Below the pieces are notes generated by a model. It had not been told where the DNA came from. It worked only from the letters and a program-made list of their open reading frames with translations, and made no database searches. The position numbers were made by a program, and so were the translations under genes. From Planctomycetales bacterium (GTDB taxonomy: Bacteria > Planctomycetota > Planctomycetia > Planctomycetales > Planctomycetaceae): a stretch of DNA of 64,000 nucleotides. Below, piece by piece: positions 7,815 through 17,307 of this stretch (its first letter is position 1; each line of letters begins with the position of its first letter). The DNA lies in assembly GCA_026400835.1 (NCBI GenBank), contig JAPLOA010000100.1, forward strand, positions 107,226 through 171,225, in the 5' to 3' direction.

Positions 7815-10800
7815 ATGCAGATCTCCCTTCAAAACCTCTTATGGACGAACCTGCTGTTGTCTCTTTTCGTTTGCGCTGAGATTACTGCAGCCAGAGCTGA
7901 CGATCCTGGAAAAACAATCACATCGTCGTTGCGCGAAGAGTTCCTGATGGGAGCTGAGCGGGCGAACCCGAACACAGATCGTGACGGGCATCCCGTCTGG
8001 CACTTCCTCCGGACCACACGCTCTGAGGGACCAACCGAATCGCGGCAGTGGCACCGTGACGGTCGATATGTGCCACTGGCTGATTCAGGGGACAAGCTGT
8101 TTGGCTCTCCACTGAATGGTTGGATCTTTCGCGGGCAGGAATCACTCGCCCCGGCGATCGGCAAGCTCACTGCTGAATACGACATCGGGCTTAAGTTCGT
8201 GCCGGGCGACATTCTGATCGCGCCCGGGCCGGATCACGCCACCGTCGTCGGCTGGCGGAGTCCGGTCGGCGGCAAGCTGGAGATACAAGGATCGTTCGAG
8301 CACGGACAGTCGTGCTGCGGCGACAACTCAAAGATCCGTTGGTATGTGGAACGCGGAACGGCACCTGAAGAGTCAAATGGCTTTACTCCGACGTTGCTGG
8401 CTTCCGGAGAATCGGACTTCGGAACTCCGACACAGCTCGGTGTGTTTCATATTCGCGATCAGGTCGTGCAACCGAACGACTACGTCTACTTCATCGTCGA
8501 TGCGTCCACCGATGGAACTGCAACACCTCATCACGGAGACGCGACACGTTTGGAAGTGACGCTGACCGTGCGGGGTGCGATCGTGCCACCACCTCCGTCG
8601 TTTGAGACAGACATTCTCCCGCTGCTTGCATCAAAGTGCCAGGACTGCCATGGCGAAGATTTACGGGAAGCGAAACTCGATCTGCGGACGCTTTCTGAAA
8701 TCCTGCGCGGTGGTGAAAACGGCCCGGCTGTTGTTCGAGGGCAGCCTCATGATAGTTTACTGATTGATTTGGTGACCACGGGACAGATGCCACCTGGAGA
8801 AGATGGCAAACTCAGCACAGACGAAATCGCACTGCTGCAACGCTGGGTCAAAGCGGGGGCTCCGGCCGAAGAACAGGTTGTTTCGCTGCCACCACATGCT
8901 CAGGTCACGGATGCTGACCGCAACTTCTGGGCGTTTCAGCCGCCTCGCAAATCCATAGAGCCGCCAGCAAGTAATGAGGCCCGAGTTCGAACACCAATCG
9001 ACAGGTTCCTGCTGGCACGGCTGGAAGAGAAAGGGCTGAGCTTTTCGCCCGATGCGGACAAAGTCGTGCTCCTCCGGCGGGCGTATCTGGATTTGATCGG
9101 GTTGCCCCCGGAACCAGCGGCAGTCGATGCGTTCCTCAAGGACGAGCGATCGAATGCTTATGAACTGTTGATTGACGAGTTGCTGAAATCCCCGCATTAC
9201 GGCGAACGATGGGGGCGGCATTGGCTCGATGCGGCGGGCTATGTTGATGGCAAGCTCGACAACGACCTCGGGACGATCTACCCCAACAACGGCATCTGGC
9301 GGTATCGCGATTACGTCATTCAGGCGTTCAACGATGATATGCCGTTCGATCAGTTCCTCACTGAGCAGATTGCGGGAGATGAACTGGTCGACTGGCGGAA
9401 GGTTGAGTCCTTTGACGCACGGACAGTCTCGCTGCTGACCGCAACCGGTTTTCTGCGCAACGTCGACGATCACACAGACTTCGATCAGTATGGGATCGAA
9501 AAACGGTACGAAGTCGTTAATGAAACGCTCGACATGTTTTCGACCGCGGTCCTTGGGCTGACGTTCGAGTGCTGCCGCTGCCACAACCATAAATACGATC
9601 CACTCCCGCAGCGCGATTATTACCGGCTGATGGCCTGCTTCGAACCGGCCTTGAATCCGCATGCCTGGAAGAAGCCGAAGGATCGCTATCTGACCGATGT
9701 CTCGCTCCGGGAGCGGGCCGCCATCGATCAGCAGAATTCGGAGATTGATCAGCAGGTCGCGGAACTAACGAAAACGGAGACTTCTCTGCGGCAGCAGGTT
9801 CGGCAGCGCGTGTTCGAATCGCGATTGAACGCGCTGCCTGAAGAGATTCGCACAGACGTCAGGCAGGCGGTCGAACTGGCGGCGGACAAGCGGGGCGAAG
9901 CTCAGAAGGTGCTCGCGGCGAATCACGAAGCGGGGCTGAAGATCGGCGACGCCGACGTCGAGGCCGCGCTGACTGATGACGAAAAGGTAACGCTCAAGTC
10001 GACAGCCGAACAACGTGCGGCGTTGTCGGCACAAAAGAAGAGTTACGGTGTGATTCAAGCACTCTGGGATGTTGGTCCGCCGCCGGTATCGCATGTTCAT
10101 CGTCGCGGCAACGTCAAGGCCCACGGCGTGCTTGTACAACCTGGGTTCCCTGAGATCCTGCAAGCAGTCGCCACTTCGGCGAACGCCACGGTTGAGAGCA
10201 CTCAGGGTGAGACAAGCGGTCGCCGTCTGGCGCTGGCCCGCTGGTTGACTCAGCCCAACCATCCGCTCACCGCGCGGGTCTTCGTCAACCGCCTCTGGCA
10301 TCATCACTTTGGCCGCGGAATCGTCGAAACATTGGGAAACTTTGGCCACTCGGGGAGTTTGCCATCGCATCCGGAGCTGCTGGATTGGCTCGCTGTCGAC
10401 TTCATTGAGCACGGCTGGAGCGTTAAGCGGCTGCATCGACAAATCATGTTGTCGACCGCGTACCAGCAGTCGTCGCGTCGTCCCGGCTTTAACTCATTTG
10501 AGTCTGACCGTCAGGAAGCGGAACAGCAGACAGCGGAACAGCAGACAGCGAAGCGTGCTGAGCAAATCGATCCGGAGAATCGGCTGCTGTGGCGGATGAA
10601 CATGCGGCGTCTTGAATCCGAAGTCATGCGAGATTCCATCCTGTCCGTTTCCGGCACCCTGGACCGAACTGCGGGGGGGCCTCCGGTCGAGATCACGAAC
10701 CCGGCCGATGGTCTGTCCGAGGCTAAGCCTGCGCCGACGCCGACCAGTCCGAACCGGCGGAGTGTGTACCTCTTCGCGCGGCGAGTCTACCCGCTCAAGT

Positions 10801-11165
10801 TCCTGGAGATCTTCGACGCGCCCATCATGCCGGTGAATTGCACTCAGCGAATGAACTCGGCAACCGTACTTCAATCGCTGGCTGTGCTGAACAGCGAGTT
10901 CCTGTTCTCACAGTCCGAAAACGTGGCGGCGCGGATCACTGAAACGACCGGGCCCGAGATAGAACCGCTGGTGAAGCTGGGATTCCAGATCGTGTTCGCG
11001 CGACAGCCGTCGGAGAGCGAACTGACAAAAAGCATTGCGTTTATGAATGAGCAGGAACAGGGTTACGTTTCAGCCGGGAATCCCGTCGACAAAGCACGAC
11101 GATTGGCCGTGGCTGACTTCTGTCATATGCTGATGTCATCGAATGAGTTCCTGTATGTGGAGTAA
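7815..11165 (+). CDS. PSD1/planctomycete cytochrome c protein with N-terminal accessory domain
   Basis: A secreted 1116-residue protein. The start at 7815 is chosen because it opens a Sec signal peptide (MQISLQNLLWTNLLLSLFVC, cleavage near ARADD). An extra domain of about 230 residues (roughly 35-265), probably a beta-sandwich, precedes the family core. Then come PSCyt1 with one haem-binding CQDCH near residue 276, PSCyt2/DUF1549 (DRFLLARLEEKGL, then WLDAAGYVDG) and a conserved CCRCHNHKYDP near 586. DUF1553/PSD1 is at the C-terminus (NRLWHHHFGRGIVETLGNFG), ending NEFLYVE. A coiled or charged segment lies between about 640 and 760. The family is planctomycete-typical and thought to be periplasmic; its reaction is not known. 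The stop lies seven bases before the DUF1501 partner. Confidence 0.93.
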   Translation: MQISLQNLLWTNLLLSLFVCAEITAARADDPGKTITSSLREEFLMGAERANPNTDRDGHPVWHFLRTTRSEGPTESRQWHRDGRYVPLADSGDKLFGSPLNGWIFRGQESLAPAIGKLTAEYDIGLKFVPGDILIAPGPDHATVVGWRSPVGGKLEIQGSFEHGQSCCGDNSKIRWYVERGTAPEESNGFTPTLLASGESDFGTPTQLGVFHIRDQVVQPNDYVYFIVDASTDGTATPHHGDATRLEVTLTVRGAIVPPPPSFETDILPLLASKCQDCHGEDLREAKLDLRTLSEILRGGENGPAVVRGQPHDSLLIDLVTTGQMPPGEDGKLSTDEIALLQRWVKAGAPAEEQVVSLPPHAQVTDADRNFWAFQPPRKSIEPPASNEARVRTPIDRFLLARLEEKGLSFSPDADKVVLLRRAYLDLIGLPPEPAAVDAFLKDERSNAYELLIDELLKSPHYGERWGRHWLDAAGYVDGKLDNDLGTIYPNNGIWRYRDYVIQAFNDDMPFDQFLTEQIAGDELVDWRKVESFDARTVSLLTATGFLRNVDDHTDFDQYGIEKRYEVVNETLDMFSTAVLGLTFECCRCHNHKYDPLPQRDYYRLMACFEPALNPHAWKKPKDRYLTDVSLRERAAIDQQNSEIDQQVAELTKTETSLRQQVRQRVFESRLNALPEEIRTDVRQAVELAADKRGEAQKVLAANHEAGLKIGDADVEAALTDDEKVTLKSTAEQRAALSAQKKSYGVIQALWDVGPPPVSHVHRRGNVKAHGVLVQPGFPEILQAVATSANATVESTQGETSGRRLALARWLTQPNHPLTARVFVNRLWHHHFGRGIVETLGNFGHSGSLPSHPELLDWLAVDFIEHGWSVKRLHRQIMLSTAYQQSSRRPGFNSFESDRQEAEQQTAEQQTAKRAEQIDPENRLLWRMNMRRLESEVMRDSILSVSGTLDRTAGGPPVEITNPADGLSEAKPAPTPTSPNRRSVYLFARRVYPLKFLEIFDAPIMPVNCTQRMNSATVLQSLAVLNSEFLFSQSENVAARITETTGPEIEPLVKLGFQIVFARQPSESELTKSIAFMNEQEQGYVSAGNPVDKARRLAVADFCHMLMSSNEFLYVE

Positions 11166-11172
11166 TCAAATC

Positions 11173-12606
11173 ATGTCTCCGAACCGACGGGAACTCCTGC
11201 AATCGCTGGGCAGTGGCTTTGGCTCGCTGGCTCTGGCGGGCGTGCTTGACAAGGCGGGCCTGCTGTCTTCTGCACAAGCGGCGGAAATCTCGCGCGGAGT
11301 GAATCCGCTCTCTCCGCGGCCGGGACATTTTCCCGGCAAAGCAAAAGCGGTGATTCAATTGTGTCAGAACGGTGGTCCGTCGCAGATGGACCTGTTCGAT
11401 CATAAGCCGGAGTTGTCGAAACGGAGTGGCCAGCCACATCCGGAACAGGTCGAAGTTTTTCAACTTGGCAACAAGAACGTCCTGCTGGGGACACCCTTCA
11501 AGTTCGCGAAACATGGCCAATGTGGAATGGAACTCTCAGAACTCATTCCGCATCTGGCAGGGGTCGCGGACGACCTGTGTCTTATCCGCTCGATGTTCAC
11601 GGAGAACAATAACCATCCCTTCGCGCTGAACATGTTACAAACGGGCAAGACCTTCAATGGTCGCCCGGCGATGGGATCGTGGATCGGTTACGCGCTGGGG
11701 ACGGAGAATCAGGATCTGCCTTGCTATATCGTGCTCCGAGACCCGGCGGGATACAATACGTCGGGCAAGATGGTCTGGTCGAGCGGTTGGCTGCCGCCCG
11801 TGTATCAGGGCACAGAGTTTGGTTCGTCCGGTTCACCAGTGCTGCATCTCAACCCCGCCCGTGTCGTGTCGCCCGAGACTCAATCCCGCTCGCGCCGATT
11901 TCTGCAGGAACTCAACTCAACGCATCTCGAGAATCATCCCGGAGAATCCGAACTCGAAGCCCGCATCCAGAACTTCGAACTTGCGGCGCGGATGCAATTG
12001 ACAGCCACACAGGTGCTCGACCTGAATTCGGAGACGGAAGCAACGCGAAAGATGTATGGACTCGATAACCCTGCCACAACGGGATACGGGACACGCTGCC
12101 TGATGGCCCGGCGCTTGGTCGAGTCCGGCGTGCGATTCGTGCAGGTCTTCCCGCCGCTCGATCCTTCGTTTCAGCCGTGGGACAACCATTCCAATTTGAG
12201 AAACGGACTGCGGACGATCTGCGGTCACGTTGATCAGCCCAGCGCAGCATTGATCAAGGATCTGAAGCAGCGAGGTTTGCTCGACGACGTTATCGTGATG
12301 TGGACCGGCGAGTTCGGTCGCCTGCCGATCACCGAAGGAGCGGACGGCCGCGATCACAATCGCCACGCCTTCAGCACGCTCATGGTCGGCGGCGGTTTTA
12401 AGCCTGGCCACATTCATGGAGCCACCGACGAGTTCGGCTACAAGTCGGTTGAAAATCGGGTCAGCGTCCCCGACCTGCATGCAACGATCCTGAACCAGTT
12501 GGGGATCGACCACACGAAGCTCAACTTCACCCACAGCGGCCGCCCGGAACGCCTGACTGATCCTGAAGTCACTGGGGCGCGAGTGGTTGAGGAGTTACTG
12601 GCATGA
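11173..12606 (+). CDS. DUF1501 domain protein, operon copy A
   Basis: A 477-residue DUF1501 protein beginning at ATG 11173, seven bases after the PSD1 stop; an earlier in-frame start would lie inside the upstream gene. The N-terminus has an RR-containing signal (MSPNRRELLQSLGSGFGSLA). Landmarks are AVIQLCQNGGPSQMDLFDHK, ELIPHLAGVADDLCLIRSMF, TRKMYGLDNP, VIVMWTGEFGRLPI and GRDHNRHAFSTLMVGGG. It is clearly paralogous to the copy at 15733-17154: both share NGGPSQMDLFD, LGTPF/LGSPF, SGWLPPVYQGT/SGWLPAQYQGT-type text and TRKMYGLD/TRKLYGLD. This indicates tandem duplication of the PSD1-DUF1501 pair. Its last codons overlap the next gene by four bases (ATGA), so the two are translationally coupled. 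Confidence 0.94.
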   Translation: MSPNRRELLQSLGSGFGSLALAGVLDKAGLLSSAQAAEISRGVNPLSPRPGHFPGKAKAVIQLCQNGGPSQMDLFDHKPELSKRSGQPHPEQVEVFQLGNKNVLLGTPFKFAKHGQCGMELSELIPHLAGVADDLCLIRSMFTENNNHPFALNMLQTGKTFNGRPAMGSWIGYALGTENQDLPCYIVLRDPAGYNTSGKMVWSSGWLPPVYQGTEFGSSGSPVLHLNPARVVSPETQSRSRRFLQELNSTHLENHPGESELEARIQNFELAARMQLTATQVLDLNSETEATRKMYGLDNPATTGYGTRCLMARRLVESGVRFVQVFPPLDPSFQPWDNHSNLRNGLRTICGHVDQPSAALIKDLKQRGLLDDVIVMWTGEFGRLPITEGADGRDHNRHAFSTLMVGGGFKPGHIHGATDEFGYKSVENRVSVPDLHATILNQLGIDHTKLNFTHSGRPERLTDPEVTGARVVEELLA

Positions 12607-15600
12607 GGACATCACGACGATCATTTCACCGGGACATGTCGATAGCTTATCACCGGTCAAAGACATACCTGCTTTTATCGGCGGTGCTTGCTTTCTTCGT
12701 GTCGGCGATGCGAGCTTCGGGTGAAGACATGCCCGATCTTAATCGTGACATCCGCCCGTTATTCAGGGATTACTGCGTAAAGTGTCACGGGCCACTCCGG
12801 CAGGACGCGAAGCTGAATCTCAGCGTTCCGGTGGGGATCGCACGCGGCGGGGAAGGCGGTGCTGTGATCGTTCCGGGTCAGCCGAAGGACAGCCGGTTGT
12901 GGCAGCTTGTTGAACAGGATGAGATGCCGAAAGGAACGCCGCTGTCTGCCGACGAGAAGGACGTCCTGAAACGCTGGATCGCCGCGGGTGCGCCGGGTCT
13001 ACCGCGGCCTGGCGATGCGATCGTCGCCGACGAAACGCACTGGGCTTTTCGGAAGTTGAGTCGCCCCGCAGCTGCAGTCGTCAATCAACCGGGACAAATA
13101 CGAAATGCACTCGACGCTCATGTGGCCGTGCAACTGGAAGCGGCCGGTTTGACAATGAGCCCCGAAGCCACCCGCGAAACGCTGATCCGCCGCGTAGCGC
13201 TCGACCTGACTGGCGTGCCGCCATCGACAGAAGAGATCGACCAGTTCATTAACGATGCGAGCCCGTCAGCTTATGAGCAAATGGTCGAACGATATCTCGC
13301 TTCCCCAGGCTTTGGCGAACGCTGGGGCAAGCACTGGCTGGATGCCGCGGGATACGCGGATTCCAACGGTTACTTCAGCGCGGACACAGATCGGCCTCTG
13401 GCCTTCCGCTATCGCGATTACGTGATCCGCTCCATCAACACAGATAAGCCGTTCGACCGGTTCATTCGGGAACAGTTATGCGGCGACGAAATGGTCGGAT
13501 TTCGTCCGGGCCAGCCGGTGAAGTCCGATGAGATCGACCTGCTTGAAGCGACCCACTTTCTTCGCAACGGACAGGACGGTTCAGACATCGGCGTGCAGGA
13601 ACCTGAGGCGTTCGAGATCGATCGCCGCGCCGCATTGGAGGCGGTCGTGCAGGTGACAGGGACTTCATTGCTGGGCCTGTCGTTTCATTGTGCCCGCTGT
13701 CACGATCACAAGTACGATCCGATCACGCAGAAGGAATACTACCAGCTGCAGGCGATCTTTTTTCCGGCCTTCAATCCTCAGGACTGGATCAACCCCAGGG
13801 ATAGGACGATTTACGCTTACTTGCCGGGTGAGAAGGAACAATGGGAAGAGCGGGATTCCGCGCTGAAGCAGCAACTCGCGCAACTGAAGGCCGAGTACTC
13901 GGAATGGTTGGCAGCGAATCGCGAGCCTTCGGAACTGCTGTTCGAAGAAGCGTTCGGCGAAGGCTGGCAGTCGCGCTGGTCCGCGACGGCGCCAGGAGAC
14001 GACAAGCCAAGCGCCGCGATTGTAATTGGTGCAGCCGAGGCGAATGCGGCCCGCGTACAGGAGGAAACTCTGCAAATCATCGCTGGCTCGGGCGAGGCCT
14101 GGTTGTCGACAGCGCAAGCCTTCGACTGGACACCCGCTGAAAAAGGCGACTGGATCCAGGCCACATTCGACATTTTTGATAACAAGGTCTCAGGGGGACC
14201 GGCCGAGCGGATCGGGTACAACATCGCCGTGCATGACTTTGATGACTCAGGTTCACTGGAAGGCGGCAATATCCTCATCGACGGCAATCCATCCGCGGCA
14301 ACCAGCATTTATCGCGACTACCCGGGCGTCGATCAGAAGGTCCTCGGGGCGATCGGATCGCAGGGCTATGTTGCCGGACGCAACTTCGGCGTTCGTGTCA
14401 CAAACATCGGGGACGGTCAGTTTCGACTGGAACACTGCGTCGATGGTCTGCAGGACGGAGCATCGCTGAATCTGACCGCAGCCGATCTGCCGGATGGCGG
14501 ATTCTCCTTCTTCTACTGTGTGAATCGCAGCTTTGTCGTTGACAATGTCCGAATTGAACGGAGCGTCGCAGTAACCAGTGCTGGCGTTGATGTGGCCGCA
14601 ATCCGCAAGACGCTGGAGGAACGATTCGCCCAGTACGAAAAAGAGCGGAAAGAGCTGGAAGCTCAGCGATCCCCGGAACCGGGACGTCCCATCGCGTGGG
14701 TCAGTGACAAATCGGCCAAACCACCGGTTGTCCCGTTTCTGACTCGTGGGCAGTATCATCTGCGTGAAGGCGACCTGCCGCCGATGGCACCCGCGGCACT
14801 GAGTGAATCCGGCGAGGAATACCTGGCCCCTGTTATTGTCGCGGAAGCCGCCACAACAGGACGCCGTACCGCCTTCGCCGACTGGCTCCTGCGGCCGCAC
14901 AGTCGACCTGCCGCACTGATGGCCCGAGTCCATGTCAATCGTGTTTGGCGTCAGTATTTCGGGCGAGGGATTGTTGAGACCACTGACAATCTCGGGATTG
15001 CTGGTTCACCTCCTTCCCACCCGGATCTGCTGGAGGAGCTTGCCGCAGGTTTTGTGGCAGATGGCTGGAGTCAAAAATCACTGCACCGGCGAATTGTCAA
15101 TTCGGCCGTCTATCGCCAGTCGTCCGCAGCTCGTCCTGAAGGACTGGCAGCCGACAGCGATAACCGTCTTTGGTGGCGATGGTCCGTCCGACGACTGGAG
15201 GCAGAAGTCATTCGTGATTCCATGCTTTCCGTCGCAGGTCAGCTCGATCCAAAGGCTTCCGGTCCCTACGTGCCCACCAAACAGACGGCCATTGGCGAAG
15301 TGGTTGCCGAAGAACAGACCCCCGGTGCATTGCGTCGCAGCGTTTATCTGCAGCAGCGACGGTCACAGATTCTGAGCTTCATGAAAGTCTTTGATGCGCC
15401 TGCAGTGGCCACCATCTGCACAACGCGGCCCTCGTCAACAGTTCCGCTGCAGTCACTGGCACTGCTCAATTCCGATTTTGCAGTCGCGCGGGCCGAAGCG
15501 TTTGCCCGGCGACTGCTGTCGGAAACAACCGGGTCACCCGAAGAACTGGTCCACCAGGGATGGCGGATCGCAGCGGGGCGCGCTCCAACAGACAGGGAAG

Positions 15601-15728
15601 CCGCAATTGCTGCCGAGTTTCTCCAAACGCAGCAGGCCCAGTACAGTGGTGACGAAGCCAGACTCCGGGCCGTTTCCGATTTTTGCCAGATGCTGCTGGC
15701 AAGCAACGCATTCCTGTATGTGGAGTAG
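12603..15728 (+). CDS. PSD1/planctomycete cytochrome c protein with inserted lectin-like domain
   Basis: A 1041-residue exported protein that starts within the stop of the upstream gene (ATGA overlap). The signal segment is YLLLSAVLAFFVSAMRASG. PSCyt1 carries the haem motif CVKCH near residue 59. DUF1549 follows (WLDAAGYADSNG, CARCHDHKYDP near 365). An inserted beta-rich domain of about 200 residues (roughly 446-652) includes DWIQATFDIFDNKVSG, HDFDDSGSLEGGNI and FRLEHCVDGLQDG and looks like a concanavalin/LamG-type fold. DUF1553 closes the protein (HVNRVWRQYFGRGIVETTDN), ending NAFLYVE like its paralogue at 7815. The insertion differs from the N-terminal extension of that paralogue, so the two probably meet different ligands. 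Reaction unknown. Confidence 0.93.
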   Translation: MRTSRRSFHRDMSIAYHRSKTYLLLSAVLAFFVSAMRASGEDMPDLNRDIRPLFRDYCVKCHGPLRQDAKLNLSVPVGIARGGEGGAVIVPGQPKDSRLWQLVEQDEMPKGTPLSADEKDVLKRWIAAGAPGLPRPGDAIVADETHWAFRKLSRPAAAVVNQPGQIRNALDAHVAVQLEAAGLTMSPEATRETLIRRVALDLTGVPPSTEEIDQFINDASPSAYEQMVERYLASPGFGERWGKHWLDAAGYADSNGYFSADTDRPLAFRYRDYVIRSINTDKPFDRFIREQLCGDEMVGFRPGQPVKSDEIDLLEATHFLRNGQDGSDIGVQEPEAFEIDRRAALEAVVQVTGTSLLGLSFHCARCHDHKYDPITQKEYYQLQAIFFPAFNPQDWINPRDRTIYAYLPGEKEQWEERDSALKQQLAQLKAEYSEWLAANREPSELLFEEAFGEGWQSRWSATAPGDDKPSAAIVIGAAEANAARVQEETLQIIAGSGEAWLSTAQAFDWTPAEKGDWIQATFDIFDNKVSGGPAERIGYNIAVHDFDDSGSLEGGNILIDGNPSAATSIYRDYPGVDQKVLGAIGSQGYVAGRNFGVRVTNIGDGQFRLEHCVDGLQDGASLNLTAADLPDGGFSFFYCVNRSFVVDNVRIERSVAVTSAGVDVAAIRKTLEERFAQYEKERKELEAQRSPEPGRPIAWVSDKSAKPPVVPFLTRGQYHLREGDLPPMAPAALSESGEEYLAPVIVAEAATTGRRTAFADWLLRPHSRPAALMARVHVNRVWRQYFGRGIVETTDNLGIAGSPPSHPDLLEELAAGFVADGWSQKSLHRRIVNSAVYRQSSAARPEGLAADSDNRLWWRWSVRRLEAEVIRDSMLSVAGQLDPKASGPYVPTKQTAIGEVVAEEQTPGALRRSVYLQQRRSQILSFMKVFDAPAVATICTTRPSSTVPLQSLALLNSDFAVARAEAFARRLLSETTGSPEELVHQGWRIAAGRAPTDREAAIAAEFLQTQQAQYSGDEARLRAVSDFCQMLLASNAFLYVE

Positions 15729-15732
15729 TCCG

Positions 15733-17154
15733 ATGACTGGTTTCGCAGGCAGCAAATCGCCAGCTTCACCCCGCCGCACATTCCTTGGCCACACCTCCGG
15801 CGGCATGCTGGGCTCGATGGCCTTCAACTGGCTTCTGGCCGAACAGCAGGGACAGCTGCAGTCAGCCCACCATCCGCCCCGAGCTGAGCGGGTTGTTGTG
15901 CTTTTCCAGAACGGCGGTCCGAGCCAGATGGATCTGTTCGATCCCAAACCCGAACTGTCGAAGCTGCATGGTCAGCCGTATCCAGGCGGTGTTCGAGTGG
16001 AAACGCTTTCTCCTGCCGGATCGGGTAATCTGCTGGGATCCCCGTTCCAGTTTCACCCTGCCGGTCAGTCCGGCATAGTGCTGTCGGAGCTGATCCCCCA
16101 CATCGCTTCAATCGCTGACGATATTACGCTGGTCCGATCTATGACAACCGAATCGGTCTGCCACGAAGCAGCCCTGCGAATATCTCACAGCGGACACGCC
16201 ATCGCCACCGACCGCCCCAGCTTCGGTTCTTGGCTGACCTACGGCCTCGGTTCGCTCAATCAGAATCTGCCAGCCTTTGTCGTCCTGCCCGATCCAGGCG
16301 GATTGCCCATCAACGGGACGCTCAACTGGTCCGCGGGCTGGCTGCCCGCGCAGTACCAGGGGACAGCCTTCAATTCCGGGGACCCGTCAACTGCGCCGGT
16401 GCTGAACCTGCGGACTCCGGGACGCGTCCCTGAAGCGGCCCGACGCCGGCAGCTGGATTTCATCCGCAGGCTGAACGCCGAGCACCTGGCACGCTTTCCG
16501 GAAAACACCGATCTGGAGGCCCGCCTGAAAGACTTTGAAACCGCAGCCCGCATGCAGTCCGCCGTTCCCACCGTTGTCGATGTGACTGGGGAAACAGAAG
16601 CCACGCGGAAGCTCTACGGACTGGATCAGCCCGGCACCGCTCCCTACGGCACGCGCTGCCTGCTGGCCCGGAGGCTGCTGGAAGCGGGGGTCCGATTTGT
16701 TGGTGTCTATCTGAAGGGGCAGCCCTGGGATACACACGCCGACAATGCGAACGCGACGAAAGCCGTCGCGGCACAGCTTGACCAGCCATCAGCAGCGCTC
16801 GTAAAGGATCTCAAACAACGAGGATTGCTCGATTCCACGCTGGTTGTCTGGATGGGTGAATTTGGTCGCACTCCGGTCTCCCAGGGGGCCAATGGCCGCG
16901 ACCATAGCCGCCGCGGCTTTTCGCTGTGGATGGCTGGCGGCGGCGTGAAGGGCGGGTACGCCCACGGCAATACTGACGAGTTCGGTTACGAATCGATCGA
17001 GAAGGTCGTCAGCATGCACGACCTCCACGCCACAATGCTCCATTGCCTTGGCCTCGACCACCAGCGTCTCTCTTTTGAACACAACGGACGCCAGGAACGC
17101 CTGACTGATCCTGACGTTACCGCGGCGCGTATTGTGAAGGAGATTCTTGCATGA
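15733..17154 (+). CDS. DUF1501 domain protein, operon copy B
   Basis: A 473-residue DUF1501 protein whose ATG lies four bases after the PSD1 stop; the frame stays open upstream, but that part overlaps the PSD1 gene and is not coding. It has an RR signal (SPRRTFLGHTSGGMLGSMAF) and the landmarks RVVVLFQNGGPSQMDLFDPK, ELIPHIASIADDITLVRSMT, TRKLYGLDQPG, LVVWMGEFGRTPVSQGANG and RDHSRRGFSLWMAGGG. The text is GC-rich compared with housekeeping genes further right, by eye. It is the fourth gene of the coupled PSD1-DUF1501 array and closely resembles copy A. Function unknown beyond the alkaline-phosphatase-like fold suggested for the family. Confidence 0.94.
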   Translation: MTGFAGSKSPASPRRTFLGHTSGGMLGSMAFNWLLAEQQGQLQSAHHPPRAERVVVLFQNGGPSQMDLFDPKPELSKLHGQPYPGGVRVETLSPAGSGNLLGSPFQFHPAGQSGIVLSELIPHIASIADDITLVRSMTTESVCHEAALRISHSGHAIATDRPSFGSWLTYGLGSLNQNLPAFVVLPDPGGLPINGTLNWSAGWLPAQYQGTAFNSGDPSTAPVLNLRTPGRVPEAARRRQLDFIRRLNAEHLARFPENTDLEARLKDFETAARMQSAVPTVVDVTGETEATRKLYGLDQPGTAPYGTRCLLARRLLEAGVRFVGVYLKGQPWDTHADNANATKAVAAQLDQPSAALVKDLKQRGLLDSTLVVWMGEFGRTPVSQGANGRDHSRRGFSLWMAGGGVKGGYAHGNTDEFGYESIEKVVSMHDLHATMLHCLGLDHQRLSFEHNGRQERLTDPDVTAARIVKEILA

Positions 17155-17307
17155 ATTGGCCCGGGGTTCGTTATCTCACAGCGTCCCAACCTCACCGATG
17201 GCAAAGGCACTCACCAGTGACATAATGGACCAAAAGCGACGATCGAGTCAGAGATTCTGTGGACAGAATCGGTGCCCGCGTTGGTCGTATCGAGAGAGGA
17301 ATCCATA

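Noticed and set aside
8757..9662. A 301-codon minus-strand frame inside the first PSD1 gene
   Set aside because: No domain, signal peptide or ribosome binding site; the plus strand carries clear PSD1 family motifs over the same bases.
15391..15732. An extended N-terminus for the operon DUF1501 copy B
   Set aside because: The extra codons lie inside the preceding PSD1 gene; the ATG four bases after its stop opens an RR-type signal.
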